64,000 bases of DNA, taken from contig NZ_JAHKPI010000014.1 of assembly GCF_018860425.1 (NCBI RefSeq), positions 806,329-870,328 of the forward strand, written 5' to 3'. The DNA comes from Marinobacter sp. F3R08 (GTDB lineage Bacteria > Pseudomonadota > Gammaproteobacteria > Pseudomonadales > Oleiphilaceae). Made by a program: the position numbers and the translations under genes. This document shows, piece by piece, positions 1-11,910 of the stretch. The notes beneath the pieces were generated by a model that was not told where the DNA came from, ran no database searches, and saw only the letters and a program-made list of their open reading frames with translations. Position 1 is the stretch's first letter; every line of letters starts with the position of its first letter.

Positions 1-812
1 TCAAGGATGATGTCCATGCCTATGTGAAGAGTCAGCTCAAGCAGGCCCAGCAGGGTGGTGGTGTTGCCACAGGCTCCGGTATTCCGGGTGTCAAATTGCC
101 AGACTTCAGTCAGTTTGGTGATGTGAAGCGTGAGGCCATGTCGCGGATGATGTTCGCAACGGCCAACAACATGCAGCGCAGCTGGCTGAACGTGCCTCAC
201 GTAACCCAGTTTGAGGACGCGGACATCACCGATATGGAAGAGTTCCGCAAGGCTCAGAAGGCGGCCGGTGAGAAGAAAGGCGTTAAGATGACGCCGCTGC
301 CGTTCCTTCTGAAGGCCTGTGCCACGGCGCTGGCCGAGCTGCCTCAGTTCAACGTGTCCCTGGACATGGAGCGCAAGGAGGTGGTTCGCAAGTCCTATAT
401 TCACATCGGGATAGCGGTAGATACGCCTCACGGGCTGATGGTGCCGGTTATCCGGGATGTGGACAAAAAGGGCTTGTGGGAGCTGGCGGCGGAAAGTGCC
501 GAGCTGGCCCAGAAGGCGCGTGACAAGCAGCTGAAGCCGGCAGAGATGCAGGGCGCCTGCTTTACCATCACCAGTCTGGGTGGTATTGGCGGCACGGCGT
601 TTACGCCAATTGTGAATACGCCGGAGGTAGCGATTCTGGGGGTTTCCAAGGCGGCGATGAAGCCGATTTGGGATGGTAAGGAGTTCCAGCCCCGTCTGAT
701 GTTGCCGTTGTCGCTGTCTTATGATCATCGGGCGGTGAATGGGGCGGATGCTGCCCGGTTCACGACGGTGCTCAGCCAGCTTCTCGGGGATATTCGCTCC
801 CTTCTGCTGTGA
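1..812 (+). CDS. aceF: Dihydrolipoamide acetyltransferase (pyruvate dehydrogenase E2), 3' part
   Basis: C-terminal part of the E2 core of pyruvate dehydrogenase, which transfers acetyl groups from lipoyl arms to CoA. The reading frame is open from base 3 to the left edge, so the gene starts outside the window. The first residues (KDDVHAYVKSQLK) are the end of a peripheral-subunit-binding domain. A Gly-rich linker follows, then the CoA-dependent acyltransferase domain. The catalytic signature DHRAVNGADAARF lies about 25 residues before the stop and the protein ends IRSLLL, both typical of AceF. The lipoyl domains are not visible here. Another 2-oxoacid dehydrogenase E2 is possible, but the pattern fits the AceF type best. 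Confidence 0.93.
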   Translation, partial: KDDVHAYVKSQLKQAQQGGGVATGSGIPGVKLPDFSQFGDVKREAMSRMMFATANNMQRSWLNVPHVTQFEDADITDMEEFRKAQKAAGEKKGVKMTPLPFLLKACATALAELPQFNVSLDMERKEVVRKSYIHIGIAVDTPHGLMVPVIRDVDKKGLWELAAESAELAQKARDKQLKPAEMQGACFTITSLGGIGGTAFTPIVNTPEVAILGVSKAAMKPIWDGKEFQPRLMLPLSLSYDHRAVNGADAARFTTVLSQLLGDIRSLLL

Positions 813-903
813 TAACCGCTGTATCCGCTCCCGGCCTTTGAGGCCTGGGGCGGCGAAAGCCATCTCTGTTTTTGCCAACGGCCGGCAATCCGGCCACCCA
901 AAC

Positions 904-930
904 AAAAACCCCGGCCGAGGCCGGGGTTTC
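904..930. terminator. Bidirectional intrinsic terminator between aceF and the porin gene
   Basis: A perfect stem AAACCCCGGCC / GGCCGGGGTTT (906-916 with 919-929) has a two-base GA loop and an A tract on its left. It can therefore end transcription from both sides: aceF on the plus strand and the porin on the minus strand, whose stop is at 961. Confidence 0.8.
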
Positions 931-960
931 TGCTGAGTTAACTAACTTCTAACGGAAGAA

Positions 961-2088
961 TCAGAAGTTGTACTGAGCAGCAAACGCCAAGCTGCTTGCG
1001 TCACCGTCGTCGCCACTCTGGGTTTCGCGCATACCGTACTTGTACTCGACGCCCATCATAACGTTTTTGACCGGTGTCCACTTGTAGTTGGCCATCACAG
1101 CGCTAACAGACTCGGTTGTTGCGCCGCTGATGCTGCCTACAGAGTCAGCAACCGCGTCATCCAGATCGACCTCAACCATACCGTAGCCAATGTTGATGCT
1201 GCGGCCGTTTCCGAGGTTAAAGCCGGCACCAACGCTACCGCCGTAACCGGAGATGGATTCAACATCACCGCTGCCGTCGATGTAGGCACTGGCAGCGCCA
1301 GAGCGGTACAGATAGCTGTTCGCACCATCGCTGTAGCTCAGTGTGCCCTGGATAGTGATCATGTCAGACACGGCCATTTTACCGGCTACGAATGTCGCGA
1401 AGCCAAATGAGCTTTCGTCTGACGAGCCAGTGTCATAGCCCAGCTGCTGAGCAAGTACGGCAGCAGAGTAGGACAGGCCACCAGCGGAATCCTGGATGCG
1501 AGCGGTCAGTGCTGGCATGCCATCTTTCGCAGCGGCGCCGGCGCCATCGATTGAATTCTTCGGCTGCTCAGCTGCCAGGGACAGAGATCCTGTGGTGTAA
1601 CGCAGCTGTGGAACGCGGCTCTGGTAGCCGGCCAGGCCAGGAAGTGAATCGAAGTCAAGAGTAGAAGTATTGCCTACGAAGCTGGTGAAGTTAGACCAGG
1701 TTTGACCTGCGAGAACACCTTTGTACGAGCCGTAAGCGTGGCGCAGACGGATAGTGCCACCGCGGAAGTCACCCTCAACGTTAACCATGACGCCTTCCGG
1801 GGAAGTGGCCCTGACGCCGATTCGGCTCTGGACTGCGTCGGCACCGAAATAACCGGTCGCCTCGTTGTCCTCTGCTGCACCAACGTTGATCGCGTTATAG
1901 TTAAAGGAGCGGGTAGAAGTTGATACGTTTTCGTCAATATCATAACTGGCGTTCAAGCGCGCATAACCATAAACGGCCATGTCGTAATCGCCTGCCGTAA
2001 AGCTGACTGCGCCAGCCTGTCCGGCCACACCAAAGATGGCAGCTGTTGCCGTCGCACGAATTGCCAATCTCAGTTTGTTGCTTTGCAT
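961..2088 (-). CDS. DcaP-like outer-membrane porin
   Basis: A 375-residue outer-membrane beta-barrel protein, probably a porin for organic acids or other small anions. The N terminus (MQSNKLRLAIRATATAA then FGVAGQAGA) is a signal peptide cleaved near residue 27. The mature part starts with strand-like YGYARLNASYD and ends in a terminal Phe (AAQYNF), the usual signal for barrel assembly. The block GQTWSNFTSF followed by LPGLAGYQ resembles DcaP-family porins. I chose the ATG at 2088 because GGAG lies nine bases upstream; a GTG at 2103 would overlap that site. It is a single-gene unit ending at the 904-930 hairpin. Family assignment is by pattern, and the substrate is unknown. Confidence 0.8.
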   Translation of the reverse strand: MQSNKLRLAIRATATAAIFGVAGQAGAVSFTAGDYDMAVYGYARLNASYDIDENVSTSTRSFNYNAINVGAAEDNEATGYFGADAVQSRIGVRATSPEGVMVNVEGDFRGGTIRLRHAYGSYKGVLAGQTWSNFTSFVGNTSTLDFDSLPGLAGYQSRVPQLRYTTGSLSLAAEQPKNSIDGAGAAAKDGMPALTARIQDSAGGLSYSAAVLAQQLGYDTGSSDESSFGFATFVAGKMAVSDMITIQGTLSYSDGANSYLYRSGAASAYIDGSGDVESISGYGGSVGAGFNLGNGRSINIGYGMVEVDLDDAVADSVGSISGATTESVSAVMANYKWTPVKNVMMGVEYKYGMRETQSGDDGDASSLAFAAQYNF

Positions 2089-2250
2089 CGTTGTTGTCTC
2101 CACACATTATTGTTGTTGGACCCAAAAACAAGGTAGTTACGAATTCGTGACAATTCAAATAATTTCATGCAGAAATTAGACGAATGTCTATAACAGATTT
2201 TCGTTCATATACAGACATCTGCGGTTGCCGTCGAGGCGTAAATCTGTTCC

Positions 2251-3717
2251 ATGACCTCCGAAAGTAGAATTCTTGAGTCGGCCACCTTCGCGTTTCTTGA
2301 TCTTGAAACCAGCGGTGGCAATTCACAGCGGGACAGAATCACCGAGATTGGTATCCGGTTCTGGCGCGCCGGCGAGGTTGTGGGTGAATGGCAGACGTTG
2401 CTGAATCCGGAAGCGCGAATTTCGCCATTTATTGAGAACCTTACCGGTATTTCTAATGAAATGGTGGCTGCGGCGCCGCGCTTTGAAGAGATTGCAGATG
2501 AGCTGGAGGCGCAGCTGACGGGCAAGGTATTTGTCGCTCACAATGCCCGTTTTGATTACGGGTTCATCAAAGCCGAGTACCGTCGACTGGGTCGTTTGTT
2601 TTCCGCGAAAGTGCTCTGCACGGTAAAACTGTCCCGACGCCTGTATCCGGAATTCCGGCGTCACAATATGGACGCGCTGATCGCACGGCATGATCTTGCC
2701 CGGGTTCAGCGGCATCGTGCCATGGGGGATGTCTCTGCCATGCTGGCGTTTTTTGAGCATGCACGGGCAGAAAAAGGCGACGGGCTATTTGAGGTCGCTT
2801 TGCGGGAATTGCTGCAGCGCCCCAGTATTCCGTCCCACCTTTCACCGGATATTCTTCAGGATCTTCCCCGGGTAGCCGGGGTGTACCGCTTTTATGGTGA
2901 GAACGATGTGCTTTTGTATGTTGGCAAAAGTACCTGCATAGCCCAGCGGGTGGCTTCCCACTTCTCCGGTGACCACAACTCGGCCCGGGGCGTGCGCATG
3001 TCCGAAAGCCTGCGCCGGGTTGAGTGGACGGAAACGGCGGGCGAACTTGGGGCGCTGCTGCTGGAGCTGAAACAGATCAAATCCATGAAGCCCCTGTTCA
3101 ATCGACGCTCCCGGGCAGCCAAGAATCTGGTCAGTATCGAGTTGTCGACTAACGAGGCGGGGTATTTGCAGGCGCGGCTGGTTCGCGAAATCGCGCCTGA
3201 GCGGTTGGGCGATTATTTCGGCTTGTTCCGCAGCAAACGTGATGCCGAGCGAGCATTGAGCGGGATTGCGGCCAAAAATGAGTTGTGCAACCGCTTGCTG
3301 GGGCTGGGGCTGGAGCCGGAGCACGATGGTGCCTGCTTCCAGCGAACACTTGGGCGATGCAGGGGCGCCTGTGAGGCGCTTGAGAGTGTCGAGCGCTACA
3401 ACCTGCGGATGCAGATTGCCTTTCACAGTCTGCGGCTGAAAACCTGGCCCTGGAAAGGACCGGTGGGGATTGTCGAGCATGACGCCCGGTCTGACCGAAT
3501 GGATATCCTGGTAGTCTACAACTGGATGCATGTGGCCACCGTGCATGATGAGGCGGCGTTACAGGATCTCTCTCTCCGCGGCCAGGCAGTCACCTTTGAC
3601 CTGGATTCCTACAAACTGCTGATCGGTGCCCTGATGGACCGCAACAAGGGTAAGGACGTGCAGCACCGGGTGATCGAGTTACCGGCCATCGGGGAACCGG
3701 ATGTTCTTATGCCTTGA
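2251..3717 (+). CDS. DnaQ-type 3'-5' exonuclease fused to a GIY-YIG (UvrC/Cho-like) nuclease domain
   Basis: A 488-residue two-domain nuclease. Residues about 12-170 form a DEDDh exonuclease like DNA polymerase III epsilon: D17 and E19 in [18 protein letters not shown] near residue 100, and a final HRAMGD. Residues about 205-290 form a GIY-YIG domain ([20 protein letters not shown]) like the N-terminal half of UvrC and of Cho. The C-terminal 190 residues contain a Cys cluster ([20 protein letters not shown]) also seen in Cho-like proteins. It probably acts in DNA repair, with a cut by GIY-YIG and resection by the exonuclease. There is no clear ribosome site before the ATG, so the start is less certain than the family. 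It stands alone between the porin and the AST operon. Confidence 0.87.
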   Translation: MTSESRILESATFAFLDLETSGGNSQRDRITEIGIRFWRAGEVVGEWQTLLNPEARISPFIENLTGISNEMVAAAPRFEEIADELEAQLTGKVFVAHNARFDYGFIKAEYRRLGRLFSAKVLCTVKLSRRLYPEFRRHNMDALIARHDLARVQRHRAMGDVSAMLAFFEHARAEKGDGLFEVALRELLQRPSIPSHLSPDILQDLPRVAGVYRFYGENDVLLYVGKSTCIAQRVASHFSGDHNSARGVRMSESLRRVEWTETAGELGALLLELKQIKSMKPLFNRRSRAAKNLVSIELSTNEAGYLQARLVREIAPERLGDYFGLFRSKRDAERALSGIAAKNELCNRLLGLGLEPEHDGACFQRTLGRCRGACEALESVERYNLRMQIAFHSLRLKTWPWKGPVGIVEHDARSDRMDILVVYNWMHVATVHDEAALQDLSLRGQAVTFDLDSYKLLIGALMDRNKGKDVQHRVIELPAIGEPDVLMP

Positions 3718-3817
3718 GTGGCGTATTATGGTGCAGGAGTCCGCACACTTACTTACTTGTCTGGCGCGGTCACTCTACTATTTTTTAACTGCCTATCCGT
3801 TTTCCCGAGAGAGATCT

Positions 3818-5032
3818 ATGAGTAAAGAGCCCGTCAACCGCGAACTGTTCGATGAAGTCATGGTGCCCAACTACGCTCCCGGTTCTATCATTCCGGTGCG
3901 AGGGGAAGGTTCCCGAATCTGGGATCAGGAAGACCGCGAGTTTATCGATCTTCAGGGCGGCATTGCGGTGACCTGTCTTGGTCACTCCCATCCCGGGCTG
4001 ATAGGTGCCTTGCACGAACAGGCCGACAAGATCTGGCATCTGTCCAACGTTATGACTAACGAGCCGGCGCTGCGTCTGGCAAAAACCCTGTGTGACCTGA
4101 CCTTCGCTGAACGCGTGTTCTTCGCCAATTCCGGTGGTGAGGCAAACGAGGCAGCTTTCAAGCTGGCACGTCGGTATGCCTGGGAGCACTACGGACCGGA
4201 AAAGAACGAAATCATTTCGTTCAGAAACTCCTTCCACGGGCGCACCCTGTTTACCGTCAGTGTTGGCGGTCAGCCCAAGTACCTGGAAGGTTTTGAGCCG
4301 GCACCGGGCGGTATTCATCATGCCGAGTTCAATGACTTGGAATCTGTCAAAAAGCTGATCTCAAAAGAGAAGACCTGCGCGGTGGTGGTCGAACCCATTC
4401 AGGGCGAGGGCGGCGTGATGCCTGGTGATCAGGCATTCCTTGAGGGGCTGCGCCAGCTATGCGACGACAACAATGCGCTGCTGGTGTTTGATGAAGTACA
4501 GTCCGGCGTCGGCAGAAGCGGCCATCTGTATGCTTATCAGATGTACGACGTCGTGCCGGATATCCTTTCCAGCGCCAAGGGACTGGGCGGTGGTTTCCCG
4601 GTGGCGGCCATGCTGACAACGGCCCGCGTTGGGGCGAGCCTTGGTGTGGGGACTCATGGCAGCACCTATGGTGGCAATGCTCTGGCCTGTGCTGTGGCCC
4701 AGAAAGTAATGGATACGGTCAGTCAGCCGGAGATTCTCAAGGGCGTGAAATCCCGGTCTGACAGATTGCGCAAGGGCATGATGGATATTGGCGAGCGTTA
4801 TGGCGTGTTCAGTGAAGTGCGCGGCGCTGGCCTGCTCCTTGGGTGTGTTCTGACCGAGAAATGGCAGGGCAAGGCCAAGGATTTTCTGAACGCTGGTCTG
4901 GAAGAGGGCGTGATGGTGCTGGTAGCTGGTGCGAATGTTGTTCGTCTGGCACCGTCACTGATCATCCCGGAATCCGATATCGACGAAGCGCTTGAGCGCT
5001 TTGAAACGGCGGTTAGAAAGCTGACGGCCTAA
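3818..5032 (+). CDS. astC: Succinylornithine/acetylornithine aminotransferase
   Basis: Class III PLP aminotransferase of 404 residues. In the AST pathway it moves the delta-amino group of N-succinylornithine to 2-oxoglutarate, giving succinylglutamate semialdehyde and glutamate. The PLP lysine is K254 in [28 protein letters not shown] and [11 protein letters not shown] are family blocks. Upstream in-frame starts exist from 3701, but the ATG at 3818 follows GAGAGATCT and gives the family's usual N terminus. As in Pseudomonas (AruC), the same enzyme may also serve arginine synthesis as ArgD. It is the first gene of the AST operon, with nine bases to aruF. Confidence 0.93.
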   Translation: MSKEPVNRELFDEVMVPNYAPGSIIPVRGEGSRIWDQEDREFIDLQGGIAVTCLGHSHPGLIGALHEQADKIWHLSNVMTNEPALRLAKTLCDLTFAERVFFANSGGEANEAAFKLARRYAWEHYGPEKNEIISFRNSFHGRTLFTVSVGGQPKYLEGFEPAPGGIHHAEFNDLESVKKLISKEKTCAVVVEPIQGEGGVMPGDQAFLEGLRQLCDDNNALLVFDEVQSGVGRSGHLYAYQMYDVVPDILSSAKGLGGGFPVAAMLTTARVGASLGVGTHGSTYGGNALACAVAQKVMDTVSQPEILKGVKSRSDRLRKGMMDIGERYGVFSEVRGAGLLLGCVLTEKWQGKAKDFLNAGLEEGVMVLVAGANVVRLAPSLIIPESDIDEALERFETAVRKLTA

Positions 5033-5041
5033 GGAGTATTT

Positions 5042-6061
5042 ATGTGGCTGGTACGTCCGGCTCGGCCGGATGATCTGGACCAGATTCTCACTATCGCGGG
5101 CACCCAGAGTGCCCGTCTCTCCTCAACGCTGCCCAAGCAGGGCGATGCCCTGACCAATAAAATCGAACAGTCCATAGCTTCCTTCTCCGGCAGAACCCGC
5201 GCCGGGAGTGAACCGCAGAGATTTCTGTTCGTGCTGGAGAATACCGAGACCGGGGCCATTGCTGGCACCGCAGGCATTGATGCCCGGGCTGGCAATGGCC
5301 AGCCTTTCTATAATTACCGGCGGGATGCCTTGATTCATGCGTCCCATGAACTTGGCGTATCGCGCCGGGTAGAGGTGCTGTATCCCTCGCATTCTCTGAC
5401 CGATGCCACTCTGTTGTGCTCATTCTCGATTCGTCCGGAGCTTCGAAGTACGAGCGCGTTCGAGTTGTTGTCCCGGGCCCGGATTCTGTTTATTGCCGAA
5501 CACAGGGAATGGTTTACCCCTCGAATCGCTGTGGAAATTCAGGGTGTGCAGCTGGATGATGGCAGCGTGCCATTCTGGGACAGTCTGGGGCGGCACTTTT
5601 TCGATATGGATTTCGAAACTGCGGATCAGCACTCCGGGCAATTGAGTAAGACCTTTATTGCCGAGCTTATGCCCCCCAACCCTATCTACGTCACCCTGCT
5701 CAGCGAGGCGGCCCAGCAGGCGCTGGGGCGGGCTCACCAGATAACCTTGCCCAACCTCGAATTGTTGCAGCGGGAAGGGTTTCAGCCGGGCTGTTTCCTG
5801 GATATCTTTGATGCCGGCCCGGTTCTGGAGGCACGTACGGATAGCCTGAGAACTCTGGTGGCCAGTCATTCGAAGGCGCTGCACGGCACTCATGAGGATG
5901 TGGGTGAAACCTGCCTGATTGCAGCCGGGGAGCGAGAACAGTTCCGCTGCACGTTGACCCCCCTAGCCGAAACGCTGGATGACAAACTGAAGGTTCCGAT
6001 AGCGACCTGGAAAGTGCTGAACAAAACCGCGGGCGACCGGGTAAGGATTGCGCCGCTATGA
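5042..6061 (+). CDS. aruF: Arginine N-succinyltransferase, alpha subunit
   Basis: 339-residue AruF/AstA-type protein. It makes N2-succinylarginine from arginine and succinyl-CoA, the committed step of the AST route, as a heteromer with the beta subunit encoded next. The N terminus VRPARPDDLDQIL is the usual GNAT-like start. Family blocks are FYNYRRDALIHAS, FDMDFETAD and TFIAELMPPNPIY. Pseudomonads have two subunits where enteric bacteria have one AstA, so the pair points to the pseudomonad type of pathway. AruF and AruG align along their whole length, which suggests an old tandem duplication. Confidence 0.93.
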   Translation: MWLVRPARPDDLDQILTIAGTQSARLSSTLPKQGDALTNKIEQSIASFSGRTRAGSEPQRFLFVLENTETGAIAGTAGIDARAGNGQPFYNYRRDALIHASHELGVSRRVEVLYPSHSLTDATLLCSFSIRPELRSTSAFELLSRARILFIAEHREWFTPRIAVEIQGVQLDDGSVPFWDSLGRHFFDMDFETADQHSGQLSKTFIAELMPPNPIYVTLLSEAAQQALGRAHQITLPNLELLQREGFQPGCFLDIFDAGPVLEARTDSLRTLVASHSKALHGTHEDVGETCLIAAGEREQFRCTLTPLAETLDDKLKVPIATWKVLNKTAGDRVRIAPL

Positions 6062-6113
6062 CCATCTACAGAATGCGCAAACGCGTTGTCTCAGGGATCG
6101 GGAGGGCGAGAGC

Positions 6114-8677
<2,564 letters not shown>

Positions 8678-8691
8678 CGGAACTGACTGTC

Positions 8692-10032
8692 ATGGCAAAA
8701 CATGCGGTAGAAGCAAATTTTGATGGTCTGGTTGGCCCTACCCACAATTACGCCGGCTTGTCCTGGGGCAACGTTGCCTCCAAGTCCAACGTGAGTTCGG
8801 TATCCAATCCGAAAGAAGCGGCGTTGCAGGGGCTTGCCAAGATGAAGCGTCTGGCGGACCGGGGGTATGTGCAGGGCATCCTGCCGCCCCATGAGCGGCC
8901 GCATATACCGACGCTCCGGGCCCTGGGGTTTGATGGCTCAGATGCCCGTGTGCTGGAGCAGGTTGCCAGATCCAGTCCGGCTCTGCTGGCTGCGGTATCG
9001 TCCGCATCGCCGATGTGGACCGCCAATGCAGCTACGGTGTCGCCCAGTGCCGATACCTCCGACCATCGTGTGCACTTTACCCCGGCCAACCTGAGTGCCA
9101 AGTTCCATCGTTCTATTGAACACACGGTCACCGGCCGTTCCCTGAAAGCCATCTTTGCCGACGACAGCTACTTCGCGCACCATCCGGCTCTGCCTTCGGT
9201 CAGCCACTTTGGTGACGAGGGTGCTGCCAACCATACCCGGTTGTGTGGCGAATACGGGGAGCCGGGTGTGGAACTGTTTGTCTACGGGCAGACTGCCTTT
9301 AACGAACAGGCGCCGGCACCAAAAAAATACCCGGCCCGACAGACTCTCGAGGCGTCCCAGGCGATTGCGCGTCTGCATGGTCTGAAGGATCAGCGTGTGG
9401 TGTTTGCCCAGCAGAACCCGGAAGCCATTGATGCGGGCGTTTTTCATAACGATGTGATTGCCGTGGGTAACGGCAATGCCCTGTTCTACCATGAGATGGC
9501 GTTCCTGGAAGAAGAGCAGGTGCTGGCGGATATCCGGGAACGCCTTGTCGGAGCGGAGCTGGAGGCGGTCCGGGTCTGTAGTGCGGATGTTCCGCTAGAG
9601 GATGCGATTGCCTCCTACCTGTTCAACAGCCAGTTACTGAAAAGCCCGGACGGCATGTTGTTGGCGGTGCCTGGAGAGTGCCGGGAAGTAGCTTCGGTCA
9701 GCCGCTATCTGGATAACCTGGTGGCCTCTGGTGGGCCCGTGACCTCGGTTGAGGTGTTTGACGTTAAACAATCCATGCGTAACGGGGGCGGACCTGCCTG
9801 TCTGCGCCTGAGAGTGGCGCTGGATGACGATGAGCTGAACGCCATAAACCGGGGTGTGTTGCTAACCGATGACCTCTACGAGCGATTGACTGCCTGGGTG
9901 GCAGCTCATTATCGGGACGAGCTGAGTCAGGATGAGCTTGGCGATCCCATGCTGCTGGAGGAAGTCCGGAAAGCCCTGGACGAACTCACCGGCATCATGG
10001 GCCTCGGTTCGATTTACGATTTCCAGCTCTAG
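8692..10032 (+). CDS. astB: N-succinylarginine dihydrolase
   Basis: 446-residue amidinotransferase-fold enzyme that hydrolyses N2-succinylarginine to N2-succinylornithine, two ammonia and CO2. The N terminus [14 protein letters not shown] is diagnostic. The catalytic cysteine is C370 in [13 protein letters not shown], and [11 protein letters not shown] carries an active-site His. It is the last plus-strand gene of the AST operon. Its stop overlaps the stop of the convergent tetR gene by four bases and I see no terminator hairpin between them. Confidence 0.95.
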   Translation: MAKHAVEANFDGLVGPTHNYAGLSWGNVASKSNVSSVSNPKEAALQGLAKMKRLADRGYVQGILPPHERPHIPTLRALGFDGSDARVLEQVARSSPALLAAVSSASPMWTANAATVSPSADTSDHRVHFTPANLSAKFHRSIEHTVTGRSLKAIFADDSYFAHHPALPSVSHFGDEGAANHTRLCGEYGEPGVELFVYGQTAFNEQAPAPKKYPARQTLEASQAIARLHGLKDQRVVFAQQNPEAIDAGVFHNDVIAVGNGNALFYHEMAFLEEEQVLADIRERLVGAELEAVRVCSADVPLEDAIASYLFNSQLLKSPDGMLLAVPGECREVASVSRYLDNLVASGGPVTSVEVFDVKQSMRNGGGPACLRLRVALDDDELNAINRGVLLTDDLYERLTAWVAAHYRDELSQDELGDPMLLEEVRKALDELTGIMGLGSIYDFQL

Positions 10033-10664
10033 GCGGAAATCGAGGACGTCAGCATGTCCATGGTATGCAGGATCAGGCTTTCCGCGGGGAAGGCCGGATT
10101 GCCCTCGCTCATCTCTGACTGACAGAGAAGAATTGCCCCGTGAAGAGCCCCTCGCAGGTAAAGGGCGGTCTGAACTGGGTCGATAATCCGGTCCCGGTTC
10201 ATGGTGCCGTCCCGAAGTCCCAGTTCAATGGCTTCGACCATCAGTTCCATCAGGTCTGACTTGGAACACAGCATCTCCTCGGCCTGGCTTTCGTCGGCCT
10301 CGGCCATGGCGGTGGATGCTGTGGTCAGCGCAGAAAAGTAGTCCGGTTCCTCCAGATAGAAACGGTAGTAGGATTCTCCCATCGCCCGGATCTGGGCCAG
10401 ACCTGTATCGGCGGTCTGCTTGGCCTCTTCGAATCGCCGGAACAGGCTGTGACCAGCTCTCAGCATGATGCCCCGCTGTATCGCCGCCTTATCCTTGAAG
10501 TACACATACAGCAACGCCCGGCTTAGACTGGCGGTGCGAGCAATGTCGTCCATCGACGTGCGCTCGTAACCCTTTTCTGAGAACACCCGTTCGGCGGCGT
10601 CCAGAATGGTGTCGTAACGGGCCTGTTTTTCGCGCTCGCGGCGGGTTTTCAGCGGTTCACTCAT
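10029..10664 (-). CDS. TetR/AcrR-family repressor of the adjacent RND pump
   Basis: 211-residue TetR-type regulator. Residues about 15-65 are the N-terminal helix-turn-helix domain ([23 protein letters not shown] then [16 protein letters not shown]). The C-terminal part is a variable ligand and dimer domain. The gene diverges from the efflux genes, and two mirror-image 11-base palindromes (10731-10741, 10749-10759) lie between them, so it probably represses both itself and the pump until a ligand binds. The ligand cannot be read from sequence. Confidence 0.88.
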   Translation of the reverse strand: MSEPLKTRREREKQARYDTILDAAERVFSEKGYERTSMDDIARTASLSRALLYVYFKDKAAIQRGIMLRAGHSLFRRFEEAKQTADTGLAQIRAMGESYYRFYLEEPDYFSALTTASTAMAEADESQAEEMLCSKSDLMELMVEAIELGLRDGTMNRDRIIDPVQTALYLRGALHGAILLCQSEMSEGNPAFPAESLILHTMDMLTSSISA

Positions 10665-10728
10665 TCAATTTTCCGGTTAGTTGGCAACGGCAGGCAAAGG
10701 ATACCTGAATCAGAATCAAACCTGATTA

Positions 10729-10760
10729 TTGACATAATGTCAAAGAATGACATTATGTCC
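10729..10760. promoter_or_regulatory. Paired palindromic TetR operator overlapping the efflux promoter
   Basis: GACATAATGTC (10731-10741) and GACATTATGTC (10749-10759) are each near-perfect palindromes and are exact reverse complements of one another, centred 18 bases apart. A TTGACA -35 element (10729-10734) and a CATTAT -10 element (10751-10756), 16 bases apart, sit on the same bases. Repressor dimers bound here would block the pump promoter. The operator call is inferred from symmetry and position. Confidence 0.75.
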
Positions 10761-10830
10761 AGATCAACTGCCGGGTTCCTCCAGGGACTGGACTCCGCCA
10801 ACTACAAGAACATGGATGAAAGGAAGAATC

Positions 10831-11910
10831 ATGACGCCACTTCGTATTCCTGTTGCCCTCGTTTCGCTTGCGGCTTTTGCCCTGTTTCTGTCGGGCTGTA
10901 AGGCCGGTGATGTATCACCGGAACCCGAACAGAAGTCGGTTTCCGTGCGCGTATCACAAGTCACTGGTGGCGAAAGCCAGGATATGCCTCTGCGCTTCTC
11001 CGGTATCGTTCGTGCCACTCAGCGGGCCACGCTGACGTTTCAGGTGAGCGGAACCCTGAAGGAGAGGGCCGTCGAACTGGGCCAGACAGTGCAGGCTGGT
11101 GATTTGCTTGCCCGGGTCTACAATCCGGCCCTGGAGCCAGCCCGGGACTCTGCCGGAGCCCGGCTCGAGGAGCTCAAAACCCAGTATCAGCAAGCTCGGC
11201 GGGAGTGGGAACGCTCCGATCGGTTGCACGAGCGTGGCGTGGTATCCGAGCAGACCCTGGAGCAGCTGGCGGCACGCCGGGACTCCCTGGAAGCCAGTGT
11301 CGCGACAGCCCGGGCTTCTCTGGCAGAAGCGACCCAGTTACTCGAGGAAAGTACTTTGCGGGCGCCTTTCTCCGGCCGGGTGGAAGCCCTGCTGGTTGAG
11401 CGGGATGAATTTGTGGCCGCGGGCCAGGCGGTCATGCGCCTCTCTTCTCCGCAGGGTCGTGAGGTGGAAGTTCGGGTGCCCGCCTATTTGCTGGACCATG
11501 TGCAACTGGATCAGACATTGCCGGTATGGTCGGTGCAGGATCGCAGTCAGCCACCCCAATCCGGTTCGGTTATCGAGATTGCGCAGGCCGGCGCCATTCG
11601 CGGAGAGTTGCATCCGGTACTGGTGAGCCTGCCGGTGAATACTCTGGAGCCCGGGGCACCGGTGGAAGTGGGGATTACTCCGGTCCGGGAGTCGGCACTC
11701 ACGGTTCCCCTGTTGTCGGTGATTCGCAATGCCGAGGGGGTCAGCGTCTTCCGGGTTCGGGATAATGTTGCCAGCAGGGTGCCGGTGGCTGTGGATCGCG
11801 TTGTCGGTGAGCGAGTGGTGGTCACCTCCGGGGATCTGTCTCCAGGTGATCAGGTGGTGTACGCCGGAATGACCCGACTGGCAGACGGCGATTCCGTGGA
11901 GGTGCGCTGA
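10831..11910 (+). CDS. RND efflux periplasmic adaptor (membrane fusion) lipoprotein
   Basis: 359-residue HlyD/AcrA-type adaptor that links the inner-membrane pump to an outer-membrane channel. It has a lipoprotein signal with lipobox LSGC, a biotinyl-lipoyl-like pair of halves around FQVSGTLKERAVELGQTVQAG and LRAPFSGRVEALLVE, and a coiled-coil hairpin between them (about residues 100-165). The ATG at 10831 follows AAAGGAAGAATC. The stop overlaps the start of the pump gene (TGATG). No outer-membrane factor is encoded here, so a TolC from elsewhere must be used. Confidence 0.9.
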   Translation: MTPLRIPVALVSLAAFALFLSGCKAGDVSPEPEQKSVSVRVSQVTGGESQDMPLRFSGIVRATQRATLTFQVSGTLKERAVELGQTVQAGDLLARVYNPALEPARDSAGARLEELKTQYQQARREWERSDRLHERGVVSEQTLEQLAARRDSLEASVATARASLAEATQLLEESTLRAPFSGRVEALLVERDEFVAAGQAVMRLSSPQGREVEVRVPAYLLDHVQLDQTLPVWSVQDRSQPPQSGSVIEIAQAGAIRGELHPVLVSLPVNTLEPGAPVEVGITPVRESALTVPLLSVIRNAEGVSVFRVRDNVASRVPVAVDRVVGERVVVTSGDLSPGDQVVYAGMTRLADGDSVEVR

